Positions 43,323 through 52,167 of a stretch of DNA of 64,000 nt are shown piece after piece. The notes under the pieces are model-generated. The model worked only from the letters and a program-made list of their open reading frames with translations. It was not told the DNA's origin and ran no database searches. This DNA is from CAZGAQ01 sp964523405. GTDB taxonomy: Bacteria > Planctomycetota > Phycisphaerae > UBA1845 > Fen-1342. The translations under genes and the position numbers were made by a program. The stretch lies in assembly GCA_964523405.1 (NCBI GenBank), contig CAZGAQ010000025.1:1-64000 (forward strand), written 5' to 3'. Each line of letters opens with the position of its first letter. Within the stretch, counting starts at the first letter, position 1.

Positions 43323-44993
43323 ATGCGCTGCATTCTGTCTCGCGTCACTGCCACGTGCGTCGCGGCTGCGCTGCTCGTCAGCGCCGCTCAGGCCCAGGCC
43401 CTGCTGGGCAGCCAGTTCACCTACCAGGGCCGCCTCCTCTCGAACGGAGTGCCGGTGACCGGTACGGTTGATGTGCAGTTCGCGCTGATGAACAACGAGT
43501 CGGCCGGCAGCGTCGTGGCCGGCCCGCTCGTGGCCAACAATGTTGCGGTCAGCGGCGGCGTCTTCACCGTCCCGGTGGACTTCGGCTTCGCCGTCTTCGA
43601 CGGCAATGCCCGCTGGCTCGAGATCGCGGTGCGCATGCCCGCCGGCAGCGGCGGATACACCACACTGTTGCCGCGCCAGCCGCTGACGGCCGCGCCCTAC
43701 GCCCTGGCCATGCCGGGACTGAGCCCCGATGGCCAGCAGAACCTGGGTCTGCAACCGGGACACTATCTCGCCGCCTCTCCCACGGACGCATTCAACTATT
43801 CGGGCAAGACCCTGGGGAATTACGCCCTGGGCTGGTTCGCCGATCCGTGGAGCGGCACCGGAGCCACAGCCTGGCTCTCCGGCTACAGCGGACTCAAGTT
43901 CTTCGCGGGCAGTCAGCCGCGTCTGGCCATCACCGAGACCGGGCTGGTCGGGGTGGGGACAACAAGCCCGGCGGCGCAATTCCACGTCGCGGGAGGCACG
44001 AGTAACGGCGTCATCCGGGCCGACTCGAGCAGCGCCAACGCGGTCCTGAACCTGACGACGCTCGGGCAGATCGACTGGCACGTCGGGGTCGACCGCGCTG
44101 ACGGTGGCAAGTTGAAGATCGGACCGGCCGTCGGCTTCGGCACGGAGGCGCTGGTGGCCACCAGTGCGGGTAATATCGGCTTGGGGACGACGAATCCCCA
44201 GGCCCGCTTGCACATCGACGGTGGTACCGCCGGCACCAGTCTGTCCGTGTCCAGCGCCGGAACGGATCCAAATTCGCAGTACTTCGCCGTCGTGGGAGGT
44301 ACGAATGGCCCGCACAGCACCGGCGTCTACGGCGTAACCAACGCCGCCACCGGCCAGGGCGTCGGCGTGCAGGGTAATTCGTACAGCGCCAGCGGTGTCG
44401 GCGTCGCTGGCTCCGCGCTGGCTGCAATCGGCAACACGATCGGTGTCTACGGCCACGCGGCCAGCCCGACGGGCTACGCCGTGTACGCCATCGGCCGCTT
44501 CGCCGCCTCCGGCACCAAGAGCTTCCAGATCGACCACCCGCTCGACCCCGCCAATCGCCTGCTTAGCCACTACTGCATCGAAGGCCCCGAACCGCTCAAC
44601 GTCTACAGCGGCAACGTCACGACCGACGCCGCCGGCTACGCCACCGTGCAACTGCCCGACTACTTCGAAGCCCTCAATCGCGACTTCCGCTACCAGCTCA
44701 CCGTCATCGATGAGGCCGACAGCGCCGACTTCGTGGCCGCCAAGGTGGTGCGTGGCATTCGCGACAACGCGTTCGTCGTGCGCACCAGCCAGCCCAATAT
44801 GGCCGTCTCGTGGCGCGTCGAAGGCGTGCGCAACGACCGCTTCGTGCAGGCCTACGGCGCCCCGGTCGAAGCCGACAAGACCGCCGAGCAGCGCGGCAAG
44901 TACCTGCAACCCGAACTCTATGGCCAGCCGGCCGAAAAGGGGCTGTTCTACGGTGCCGTCCAACGGGCCACCCCGATCGGCAACGAAAACTAG
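43323..44993 (+). CDS. Secreted protein with fibre-like repeats, unknown function
   Basis: 556 residues with a signal peptide (about 1-25) starting at the ATG preceded by GGAGAAGGAACC. Residues 28-130 form a beta domain (FTYQGRLLSNGVPVTGTVDV) ending LTAAPYALAM. A low-complexity region follows with repeats such as GLVGVGTTSPAAQFHVAGG and NIGLGTTNPQARLHIDGG, the pattern of tail-fibre/trimeric surface proteins. The conserved C-terminal part (KSFQIDHPLDPANRLLSHYC, YFEALNRDFRYQLTVI) occurs in many secreted proteins I cannot name further. The stop codon TAG lies inside a palindromic element (44990-45110), so the C-terminus may be truncated. Confidence 0.75.
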   Translation: MRCILSRVTATCVAAALLVSAAQAQALLGSQFTYQGRLLSNGVPVTGTVDVQFALMNNESAGSVVAGPLVANNVAVSGGVFTVPVDFGFAVFDGNARWLEIAVRMPAGSGGYTTLLPRQPLTAAPYALAMPGLSPDGQQNLGLQPGHYLAASPTDAFNYSGKTLGNYALGWFADPWSGTGATAWLSGYSGLKFFAGSQPRLAITETGLVGVGTTSPAAQFHVAGGTSNGVIRADSSSANAVLNLTTLGQIDWHVGVDRADGGKLKIGPAVGFGTEALVATSAGNIGLGTTNPQARLHIDGGTAGTSLSVSSAGTDPNSQYFAVVGGTNGPHSTGVYGVTNAATGQGVGVQGNSYSASGVGVAGSALAAIGNTIGVYGHAASPTGYAVYAIGRFAASGTKSFQIDHPLDPANRLLSHYCIEGPEPLNVYSGNVTTDAAGYATVQLPDYFEALNRDFRYQLTVIDEADSADFVAAKVVRGIRDNAFVVRTSQPNMAVSWRVEGVRNDRFVQAYGAPVEADKTAEQRGKYLQPELYGQPAEKGLFYGAVQRATPIGNEN

Positions 44994-45110
44994 TGTAGCG
45001 CCTCACAGGGAGTTGCACACAACCAGGGTGGGGTGGGCGTCCCGCCCGCCCCGCGGCGGCCAAGATGGCCACCCCACCCGCGTGCAAGTGATTCTGAGGC
45101 ACCACACTAG
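44990..45110. mobile_element. 121-bp palindromic MITE/REP-like element
   Basis: The left end CTAGTGTAGCGCCTCA is repeated inverted at the right end with 14 of 16 positions matching, and both ends are CTAG. Inside lie TTGCAC/GTGCAA and a perfect 11-bp pair GGGTGGGGTGG (45026-45036) / CCACCCCACCC (45069-45079). It has no coding capacity. The overall form is that of a miniature inverted-repeat element; it can also act as a transcription terminator. It provides the stop codon of the upstream gene. Confidence 0.65.
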
Positions 45111-45182
45111 CAACCCACGGAGAATCGGGCGCCGGCGCCCCGCGGCAGACGCATGCCGCGGCGGAGCGCGCCATCGGCGGTT

Positions 45183-45208
45183 CGGGCGGCTCGCGGAGGC
45201 TCCGCCCG
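45183..45208. terminator. GC-rich hairpin at the 3' end of the 45209-45946 gene
   Basis: CGGGCGG (45183-45189) and CCGCCCG (45202-45208) form a 7-bp stem with a 12-nt loop, directly past the stop of the minus-strand membrane protein gene. No U tract. Confidence 0.35.
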
Positions 45209-45946
45209 CTACAGTGACTGGGGCGCCGTACCCTCCGCGTGCCGACCGCCCCGCCCCGCGTACCCGATGTAGGCGGCCGTCAACTCCGCGTCGGTCACTG
45301 CGAAGCCGCAGGTCTCAGCGCTCGACCGGCCGATCAGCCGCAGGTTCTCATCTTCGCACTTCACCGCGCTCAAGTTCGCGATCGGTATCTCGAGCGGTGC
45401 CGTGTCGCTGATGAACGCCACACGCAGCGACGTGACGTACAGCTCCCCGGCGTGCTCCTCGCCTTCCCCCTCGCTCCGCCACGCCTGGCAGCAATACCAG
45501 AGCAACTCCCCCTCCCGCAGCAGCAGCGCCACCGGCTCGGTGATCGGTTCGATCCGCCCCTCACCGATCGCCTGCAGAAGCGCCGTGCGCTCATCAACCT
45601 CCCGCTGGACGGCCGGCTGCGCCGCCGCTTCGTCCGCCCTTTCTTCCTGCGGTTCCGTCGCCCGGCGCCGCGCCCGCGCCTGCCACCAGACCCGCGTCGC
45701 GACAACGAGTAGCCCCAGTGCCGTCGCGCCGAGCAGGACCGCAAACAGCAGCGTGATCGCCCGCCAGATCGCCGCGCGATAGGCCAACAGCAGCACCGCC
45801 GCCAGGATGGACCCCAAGATCACCCCCGCTAGCGCGAACACGCGCGGGACCTCCGGCAACGCCGCAATGCGCCGCGCCGCCTGACGCACCAGCGCGACCG
45901 GCCCGCCGCCGTCTGCAAGTCCCTGCTTGTCGCGATCATCGACCAT
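45209..45946 (-). CDS. Membrane protein with two transmembrane helices and a PH/GRAM-like C-terminal region
   Basis: 245 residues. Two hydrophobic helices (VFALAGVILGSILAAVLLLAY and AITLLFAVLLGATALGLLVV) are followed by a charged region and a small beta-rich domain (ELYVTSLRVAFISD, LEIPIANLSAVKCEDENLRL). That domain resembles the GRAM/PH superfamily lipid-binding fold; this is weak inference. The start at 45946 has GGGAG upstream. It lies 186 bp downstream of the putative anti-sigma factor gene, beyond a terminator-like hairpin, so it is probably transcribed separately. Confidence 0.65.
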   Translation of the reverse strand: MVDDRDKQGLADGGGPVALVRQAARRIAALPEVPRVFALAGVILGSILAAVLLLAYRAAIWRAITLLFAVLLGATALGLLVVATRVWWQARARRRATEPQEERADEAAAQPAVQREVDERTALLQAIGEGRIEPITEPVALLLREGELLWYCCQAWRSEGEGEEHAGELYVTSLRVAFISDTAPLEIPIANLSAVKCEDENLRLIGRSSAETCGFAVTDAELTAAYIGYAGRGGRHAEGTAPQSL

Positions 45947-46060
45947 GCCCGTACTCCCGGCCGACCGCCGTGCGGACCACCGCTCCCCAACGCCCGTCGA
46001 TCGTAGCGGGGCCGCCCCGCTCCGGTCCAGCTTGTCCGGCGACGGTCCCCGCGCAACGCG

Positions 46061-46090
46061 AAAGCCCGCGCGCCACTCTGACGCGCGGGC
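46061..46090 (-). terminator. Intrinsic terminator after the ECF/anti-sigma pair
   Basis: On the minus strand GCCCGCGCG and CGCGCGGGC form a 9-bp perfect stem with a 9-nt loop, followed by TTTC. It lies about 40 nt after the stop at 46133. Confidence 0.6.
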
Positions 46091-46132
46091 CTTCCCTCGA
46101 GACTGCCTGAAGCTCACTCGGGGCTCGCGACC

Positions 46133-46612
46133 TTACGACCCTTCGTTGGGATCCGGTGCCGCGTTCACGTGCACCTTCAACTCGTGCTCCCCGTCGTCGG
46201 TCGTGATCACGATCGTCTGCTCCTCCGGCCCGCCGCCCGCGCCCTGCAGTTGGATCGCGATCTCGTTCTCGCTGCCCGGCTGCAATGCACCGGCCGGTAC
46301 CGCGATCACCGCCTGCCCGTTCGGATCGAGCACCATCTCGCCGCTGTGCACCACGTTGCCGTTTACTTCCACGGTGATGAACCAGCTCCGAATCAGCGAC
46401 CACCCGCCGGCCGCCACAAGGACCGTACTGCCGAGCAGCACGATCGCCGCCGGCAGCACCAGCCGCCGCACACGACTCCGGGAAACATGCTTCTGCGTAT
46501 CCAAGGCTTGCATGATTCTGCGCTCCAGTTCAGGGTTCTCAGGATTCCCAGGCCATTGCTGGCCTGCCAGAGACTGCAGCGCGCCGTCCACAGGATCCAT
46601 ATCGCCGGACAT
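46133..46612 (-). CDS. Putative anti-sigma factor / single-pass membrane protein
   Basis: 159 residues. A short cytoplasmic N-terminal part (about 1-48, ELERRIMQAL) precedes one transmembrane helix (about 49-72) and an extracytoplasmic beta-rich region. The layout matches small anti-sigma or regulatory membrane proteins coded next to ECF sigma factors, but no zinc-binding HxxxCxxC motif is visible, so it is not a classical ZAS domain. Its ribosome site GGAGGT overlaps the stop of the sigma gene, with only 3 bp between stop and ATG, indicating coupled translation. Confidence 0.65.
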   Translation of the reverse strand: MSGDMDPVDGALQSLAGQQWPGNPENPELERRIMQALDTQKHVSRSRVRRLVLPAAIVLLGSTVLVAAGGWSLIRSWFITVEVNGNVVHSGEMVLDPNGQAVIAVPAGALQPGSENEIAIQLQGAGGGPEEQTIVITTDDGEHELKVHVNAAPDPNEGS

Positions 46613-46615
46613 GGT

Positions 46616-47200
46616 CTACCTCCGGGTTGTCAGTTGTTCGCGGAGTGCGTCGCGCGCTCGCGCCAGCCTCGACTTCACCGTCCCGACGCGACACCCCAGA
46701 ATGGCCGCCACCTCCGCGAGGCCCAGCCCTTCCAGGTAGTGCAGCGCCAGGACCGACTGATACTTCGGCGGCAGCGACAGCAGCGCGCGCCGGGCTCGCG
46801 CCGGATCGGTTTCGCCGCCCGCGGACCCCGTGTCGTGGCCAACCTGCACCGCCGGTTCGACTGCCACCACCCGCAGCCGCCATTGCCGCTCTCGCCGGGC
46901 CCAGCGATTCACGGCGTTCGTGGCGATGCGCAGCAGCCAGTACCGCAAAGGAATTCCGCGGTACCGATAGCGCGGCAGCGCCTGCAGCACAGTGACGAAT
47001 AGGTCGGCGACCAGGTCCTCCGTGGCGTGTACGTCGCCGGTGCGGCGGTAGACGTGGTCCAGCAGCGCCCGATGATGTCGCCGGTACAGCTCGGCCTGTG
47101 CCGCGCGGTCGTGTCCTGCCCGCGCGATCAGCTCGGCTTCGTCCAGCGCCGCCACCGGGTCCGCCTTACCCAGACTCATCCGCACTTCACTCCGGTTCAT
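46616..47200 (-). CDS. ECF-type RNA polymerase sigma factor
   Basis: 194 residues. Region 2 is visible as AQAELYRRHHRALLDHVYRR, TEDLVADLFVTVLQALPRYR and YWLLRIATNAVNRWARR. Region 4 is visible as RALLSLPPKYQSVLALHYLEG and LAEVAAILGCRVGTVKSRLA, a helix-turn-helix. The start is ATG at 47200 (GGAG upstream); ATG at 47179 is an alternative. It directs transcription of an extracytoplasmic stress or nutrient regulon. The next gene, a single-pass membrane protein, is the likely partner. No clear own promoter was found. Confidence 0.88.
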   Translation of the reverse strand: MNRSEVRMSLGKADPVAALDEAELIARAGHDRAAQAELYRRHHRALLDHVYRRTGDVHATEDLVADLFVTVLQALPRYRYRGIPLRYWLLRIATNAVNRWARRERQWRLRVVAVEPAVQVGHDTGSAGGETDPARARRALLSLPPKYQSVLALHYLEGLGLAEVAAILGCRVGTVKSRLARARDALREQLTTRR

Positions 47201-47545
47201 GCCGCCACTCCGGCGTGGCCACTCCGGGTCCACATCTACAATAAGTCACCCCGCCCCGGCGCGGTTCCCGATTCCCCGCGTTTTGCGTCTCCGACCGACG
47301 GAGAATCCCTCCCCCCGCTCGGTCCCTGAACCCATCTGGCGTCGCGCCGGGGTGGACCGACCGCCGACCCGCGCCGCACGCTCCCCTGCTTTACGACAGG
47401 ACACAATACCGGACCCGCCGACTACGGTGGATCACCTTACTCGCGGTTCCGCGGCCTGTGGCCGATGTACTAGGGGACCCGGTCTCACCGGGCGGCGCCC
47501 CCGGTGTGTCCGCCGTATCGGGGGGCCGGTACGACGGAGATACCG
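47201..47545. other. 345-bp divergent intergenic region
   Basis: Lies between the ECF sigma gene (minus) and the binding-protein gene (plus). Two short AT-rich patches (CACATCTACAATAAG and AGGACACAATACCGG) may hold promoters but have no clear pair of boxes. No gene or repeat recognised. Confidence 0.5.
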
Positions 47546-48466
47546 ATGCGCCCTCCATTTGCCAACGCCCGCTCACGGGCCCTGATATCCGCCAGTATCC
47601 TGGCCGCGACGCTGCTGGTCGCGCCGCTCACCCGCGCCGCCGACCTGCCCGACATCAAGGCCCGCGGCGTCCTGCGCCACCTCGGCGTCCCGTACGCCAA
47701 CTTCGTTACCGGCAGCAACGACGGCTTCGACGTGGAACTCGTCCGCCTCTTCGCCGAGCACCTCGGCGTTCGCTACGAGTACGTCGCCACTACCTGGACG
47801 GACGCCGTCGGCGATCTCACCGGCCAGATCGTCGAGCCCAACGGGGTCAACGTCACCCTCCGCGGCACCTGCCCCGTCCGCGGCGACCTTATCGCCAACG
47901 GCCTGACCATCCTGCCCTGGCGCGAGAAGGTCGTTCAGTTCTCCAAACCGTACTTCCCCACCCAAGTCTGGCTCGTCGCCCGCGCCGATGCCAGCCTCAC
48001 GCCCATCAAGCCCAGCGGCGACCTCGCCGCCGATATCGCCGCCACCAAGGCCCTCCTCCGCGACCACTCCGTCCTCTGCAAGGCCAATTCCTGCCTCGAC
48101 CCCACACTGCACGGCCTCGCTGAAACCGGCGGCAAGGTGCAGCTCTTCGACGGCGGTCTCAACGAGCTCGCCCCGGCCGTCATCCAGGGCGTCGCCGAAC
48201 TTACCATCCTCGACGTCCCCGACGTGCTCATCGCCCTCGAGAAATGGCCCGGCAAGGTCAAGGTGATCGGTCCCATCTCCAAACCCCAGGAGATGGCCTG
48301 CGGCTTCGCCCCGACCGCGCCCCTCCTGCGCGAGGCGTTCGAGAAGTTCCTCGAACAATGCCAGCGCGACGGAACCTACGACCGGCTCATCCGTAAGTAC
48401 TACCCGCGCATCCGCGACTACTTCTCCGAGTTCTTCCGCACGCTACCGGTGACGGCCAAACCCTGA
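47546..48466 (+). CDS. Periplasmic solute-binding protein (SBP_bac_3-like)
   Basis: 306 residues. A signal peptide ends near APLTRAADLPD. The remainder shows the amino-acid-type binding protein pattern: GVLRHLGVPYANFV, GFDVELVRLFAEHLGVRYEY, LTILPWREKVVQFSKPYF, and TAPLLREAFEKFLEQCQRDG near the end. There is no transporter permease or ATPase gene nearby. The next gene, a membrane hybrid histidine kinase, starts 14 nt later, so this protein may serve as a ligand sensor rather than in uptake. GGAGATACCG precedes the ATG at 47546. Confidence 0.82.
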   Translation: MRPPFANARSRALISASILAATLLVAPLTRAADLPDIKARGVLRHLGVPYANFVTGSNDGFDVELVRLFAEHLGVRYEYVATTWTDAVGDLTGQIVEPNGVNVTLRGTCPVRGDLIANGLTILPWREKVVQFSKPYFPTQVWLVARADASLTPIKPSGDLAADIAATKALLRDHSVLCKANSCLDPTLHGLAETGGKVQLFDGGLNELAPAVIQGVAELTILDVPDVLIALEKWPGKVKVIGPISKPQEMACGFAPTAPLLREAFEKFLEQCQRDGTYDRLIRKYYPRIRDYFSEFFRTLPVTAKP

Positions 48467-48479
48467 GGCGCAATGCGCG

Positions 48480-50747
48480 ATGTCAAACCCCTCGCCGCGC
48501 CAACTCCTGTTCAAACGCCAGATCATTGGACTGGCCGCTGCGCTGGGGCTGATCGCTTTCGTCGGGTTCCTGCTCACCACCAACTACCGCGCCCAGCGCA
48601 AAATCCAGAGCGGCACCCTCGCCGCGCTGCGGCACGAAACCCGGAACCTCGCCGCGGCCACGAGCTACTTCTTCACCGAGCAGTGCGACGACTTGCGCTC
48701 GCTGGCCGCCGGACGCACCATCCTCACCTACTTCGAGAACCACGCCCTGGGCATGTCGCTGGAGTACGGCCTGCGCGTCAGCCTGGCCGCCATCGATGAC
48801 GAATTGACCAACTTCGTCGCGCGCGAATGCGTCGCCGGCGACGCGATCTACGTGCAGATCGTCCTCTCCGGACTGGACGGTACCACGCTGGCCTCGAGCC
48901 GTGGGGCCGTCACGCCGTCCCCGGACGGCGGTGCAGCGCCAACTCCGCCCGCAGCGCCCGCCGTCGTGGCCGACCCGACCCACCGACGACTGTGCATCGT
49001 CGCGCCCGTGGAGTTCAAAGGCCAGGTCGTGGCCACCCTCGAGGGCCGGCTCAACCTGGATGTGCTTGAGCGACACCTGTTGCGCGACGAATGCGCGACC
49101 GGCCACAGCGCCGCCCTGCTCGGCCCCGGCCCATGTTGGTACCTGCCCGAGGACCGGCAAGCCCTCGCGGCGGCGCCCCCCGCGGACCTGCTCAAGCTCC
49201 CTGCCGAGCAGCCCTGCCGCGTATCGGCCGACAGCACCGCGCCGCCACTGCTCGTCGTGCGCTGCTCGGTCCCCCACACCGCTCTCATGGTCGTACACGG
49301 CGGCCCCGAGGCCGACATCGTCGGTCACAGCAATCCTCAGCACCTCCTGTTCGCCCTCGTCGTGCTCGCCCTGTTCGTGCTGGGCGTCGTCGCCGTCGGC
49401 TTTCGCGTCGGCCTGGAGAGCCTCGTGCTCCAAGACCGCCTCGCCGCCGGTGTTCGCGAGCAGGAGACCATGGCGGCCGCCAACCGGCGGCTCGCCGCCG
49501 AAGTCACGCAACGCCGCCAGACCGAAGCCGCCCTGCACCAGGCCAAGCTCGACGCCGAAACCGCCTGCCGCGCCAAAACCGAGTTCCTCGCCAACATGAG
49601 CCACGAGATCCGTACGCCCATGACCGCGATCCTCGGCTTTGCGGAAACCCTGCAGGACACCACGCTCACGTCGCAGGAAGCCCACGACATGCTGCAGACC
49701 ATCCAGCGCAATGGCCGGCACCTGCTCGACGTCATCAACGGCATTCTGGATATCTCCAAAATCGAGGCCGGCAAGCTCGAGACCGAGACGGTCCGCCTGC
49801 CCCTGTGGCCGCTGCTGCTCGAGGTGCAGGAGCTGATGCGCGCCCCGGCCTCCGCCCGGGGCCTGTACTGCCGCCTGGAATGCCGCGGCCCGCTCCCCGA
49901 AACGATCGCCTCGGACCCGGTCCGCCTGCGCCAGATCCTGATCAACCTCGTCGGTAACGCGCTCAAGTTCACCGAAGTCGGCGGCGTCCGCATCGTCGTG
50001 TACCTGCTCGACGTCGCCCGTCCCGACCGCGGGCTGGCCTTCGACATCGTGGACACCGGCGTCGGCATCGCCGCCGAACACCTGCCCCACATCTTCCAGC
50101 CGTTCGCGCAGGCCGACTCGTCCACCACCCGCCGCTTCGGCGGCACGGGCCTCGGCCTGGCGATCAGTCAGCGCCTCGCCCACATGCTCGGCGGCGAGAT
50201 CGTCGTTGCCAGTACGCCCGCCTGCGGCAGCACCTTCCGACTGACCGTCGCCACCGGCCCGCTCGCCGGCGTGCCCCTCATCGACGCCGCCTCCGCCTCC
50301 TCCGTGCCTGCCCCTCCGCCGCCGACCCCGCCCACGCCGTGCCCGACCCTCGCCGGCCGCGTCCTCCTGGCCGAGGACGGCCCCGACAACCAGCGGCTGA
50401 TCGCCTTGTTCCTGCGGAAGGCCGGCACCACAGTCCACATCGTCGACAACGGCCGCGCCGCCATCGAACAGGCGTGGCGGGCCGTCGAGCAGCACCAGCC
50501 GTTCGACGTCATCCTCATGGACATGCAGATGCCCATCCAGGACGGCTACAGCGCCACCCGCGCCCTGCGCGCGCAGGGCTACCGCGGCGCCATCGTGGCT
50601 CTCACCGCCCACGCCATGGCCCACGACTGCCAGCGCTGCCTGGACGCCGGCTGCGACGCCTTCGCCACCAAGCCCATCGAACGCCAGGTCCTGCTGCAAA
50701 CCCTCGCCCAGTATCTTTCCGCGCGGCCACGCCCCACCTCCGCCTGA
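48480..50747 (+). CDS. Hybrid sensor histidine kinase with receiver domain
   Basis: 755 residues. Two transmembrane helices (about 13-34 and 285-307) flank a periplasmic sensor region. A HisKA domain follows with the phosphoacceptor H375 in ANMSHEIRTPMTAILGFAET. The ATPase domain has the N box (INLVGNALKFTE) and G boxes (DTGVGI, GGTGLGLAIS). After an Ala/Pro linker comes a receiver domain with D681 in VILMDMQMPIQDG and the conserved Lys in FATKPIE. It forms a phosphorelay that would need a downstream phosphotransfer protein. It is probably cotranscribed with the binding protein. No response regulator gene follows. Confidence 0.92.
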   Translation: MSNPSPRQLLFKRQIIGLAAALGLIAFVGFLLTTNYRAQRKIQSGTLAALRHETRNLAAATSYFFTEQCDDLRSLAAGRTILTYFENHALGMSLEYGLRVSLAAIDDELTNFVARECVAGDAIYVQIVLSGLDGTTLASSRGAVTPSPDGGAAPTPPAAPAVVADPTHRRLCIVAPVEFKGQVVATLEGRLNLDVLERHLLRDECATGHSAALLGPGPCWYLPEDRQALAAAPPADLLKLPAEQPCRVSADSTAPPLLVVRCSVPHTALMVVHGGPEADIVGHSNPQHLLFALVVLALFVLGVVAVGFRVGLESLVLQDRLAAGVREQETMAAANRRLAAEVTQRRQTEAALHQAKLDAETACRAKTEFLANMSHEIRTPMTAILGFAETLQDTTLTSQEAHDMLQTIQRNGRHLLDVINGILDISKIEAGKLETETVRLPLWPLLLEVQELMRAPASARGLYCRLECRGPLPETIASDPVRLRQILINLVGNALKFTEVGGVRIVVYLLDVARPDRGLAFDIVDTGVGIAAEHLPHIFQPFAQADSSTTRRFGGTGLGLAISQRLAHMLGGEIVVASTPACGSTFRLTVATGPLAGVPLIDAASASSVPAPPPPTPPTPCPTLAGRVLLAEDGPDNQRLIALFLRKAGTTVHIVDNGRAAIEQAWRAVEQHQPFDVILMDMQMPIQDGYSATRALRAQGYRGAIVALTAHAMAHDCQRCLDAGCDAFATKPIERQVLLQTLAQYLSARPRPTSA

Positions 50748-50969
50748 GCCCGGCCTTACCCCGCCGGCTCGATCAGCACGCTGTCGACCCTGAATGTGAC
50801 GCACGCTATCCTCACCAACTGCCGCAACTACCCCAAGGATGAAGCCCCCGCGGCCTACAAAGACTTCGGCGAAGTCGTCCGCTCCGTCGAGCTCGCCGGC
50901 TTGGCCACCACCGTCGCCCGCCTCCAGGCGCGCTTTGTCATCAAGGATGCGGACACGGCGGATGATTGA
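50748..50969 (+). pseudogene. Remnant of rtcB (C-terminal end of the RNA ligase RtcB)
   Basis: The frame stays open from 50748 to a TGA at 50967-50969. Its end, NYPKDEAPAAYKDFGEVV then ELAGLATTVARLQARFVIKD, has the shape of the C-terminal tail of RtcB-type RNA ligases (EAPxAYKDxxxVV..AGLAxxVARLxxxxVIK). The rest of RtcB, including its metal-binding Cys and His residues, is absent: the frame begins directly after the stop of the histidine kinase, in the same phase. A GTG at 50796 could start a 57-residue peptide, but it would lack every catalytic element. rtcA follows at 51005, which supports loss of an original rtcB from an rtcB-rtcA pair. The family match is from memory. Confidence 0.7.
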
Positions 50970-51004
50970 GCAAACTGGCCTCTGCAGAACGAAGTGAGTT
51001 TCCC

Positions 51005-52024
51005 ATGTTGACCATCGACGGCTCCCACGGCGAAGGCGGCGGACAAATCCTCCGCTCCGCCCTCGCCCTTTCCCTCGTGACGGGTAAGCCCTTCACGATC
51101 GCCCACATCCGCGCCGGCCGCAAGAAGCCCGGCCTCCTCCGCCAGCACCTCACCGCCGTGCAGGCCGCCACCGCGATCGGCCGGGCCCAGGTCACCGGCG
51201 CGAGCCTCGGCTCCACGCAACTGACCTTCACCCCCGGCGCCATCCGCCCCGGCGACCACCACTTCGCCGTCGGCACCGCCGGCAGCGCGACCCTCGTCCT
51301 CCAGACGGTGCTGCCCGCGCTGCTCTGCGCCCCCGGCCCGTCCACGCTCCGCCTCGAAGGCGGCACGCACAATCCCTGGGCGCCACCCTTCGATTTCCTC
51401 ACGCAGTCCTTTCTGCCCCTCGTCGCCCGCATGGGCCCGCGCGTCGACGCCACCCTCGTCCGCCCCGGCTTCTACCCCGCCGGTGGCGGTGAGTTCCACA
51501 TCGCCATCACGCCGACCGCGATGCTCCGGCCGCTTGAGTTGCTCGAACGCGGCCCGACCCAGCGCATCACCGGCACCGCCAAGCTCGCCCACCTCCCGCG
51601 CCATGTCGCCGAGCGCGAGCTGCAGGTCCTCGCCGCCCAGCTCGGCCTCACCGGCGACCAGCTGCGTGTCGAAGAGGTCGCCAACTCGCGCGGCCCGGGA
51701 AACGTCGTTGAGATCACTGTGCAATGCGAGCACGTCACCGAGGTCTTCACCGGCTTCGGCGAAAAGGGTGTCCCCGCCGAGGTCGTCGCCGGTCAGGCCG
51801 TCGACCAGGCGCGCGCCTATCTCACACGTGATGTCCCCGTTGGCGAGTACCTTACCGACCAGCTCCTCCTCCCGTTCGCCCTCGCGCGCGGCGGCGCCTT
51901 TCGCACGGCCGGCCTCTCGCGCCACGCCCAGACCAACGTCGAAGTCGTGCAGGCGTTCCTCGACGTGCGTTTCGAGCGGACGCATGACGACGCGCGCGGC
52001 ACAACCATTCGCGTGAGTTCGTAG
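51005..52024 (+). CDS. rtcA: RNA 3'-terminal phosphate cyclase
   Basis: 339 residues, full length for the family. The N-terminus MLTIDGSHGEGGGQILRSAL, then KPGLLRQHLTAVQAA, and PGFYPAGGGEFHI (the G-x-Y-P-x-G-G-G block) identify RtcA. The catalytic His is in SRHAQTNVEVVQAFL near the end. It converts RNA 3'-phosphate ends to 2',3'-cyclic phosphates using ATP. It is normally paired with rtcB; here only a remnant of rtcB precedes it, 36 nt upstream. The ribosome site is weak (GAAGTGAG). No RtcR-type regulator is visible. Confidence 0.93.
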   Translation: MLTIDGSHGEGGGQILRSALALSLVTGKPFTIAHIRAGRKKPGLLRQHLTAVQAATAIGRAQVTGASLGSTQLTFTPGAIRPGDHHFAVGTAGSATLVLQTVLPALLCAPGPSTLRLEGGTHNPWAPPFDFLTQSFLPLVARMGPRVDATLVRPGFYPAGGGEFHIAITPTAMLRPLELLERGPTQRITGTAKLAHLPRHVAERELQVLAAQLGLTGDQLRVEEVANSRGPGNVVEITVQCEHVTEVFTGFGEKGVPAEVVAGQAVDQARAYLTRDVPVGEYLTDQLLLPFALARGGAFRTAGLSRHAQTNVEVVQAFLDVRFERTHDDARGTTIRVSS

Positions 52025-52167
52025 TTGAGGGGCCGTCGGCGCCGCGCCGCAGGTGCGCGCGTGCCCTGTCGGCTACATGGTTATGGACGTAGCGACCGGC
52101 AGAGCCCACGCCCTAGAATGGGGACATTAGGTCGCTGGGGGCCATGCCCAGTTGGAGGAGAATGCCC

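Noticed and set aside
48483..50804. 773-residue minus-strand frame antisense to the histidine kinase
   Set aside because: It has no motif, whereas the plus strand shows all kinase boxes; a typical shadow of GC-rich coding DNA.
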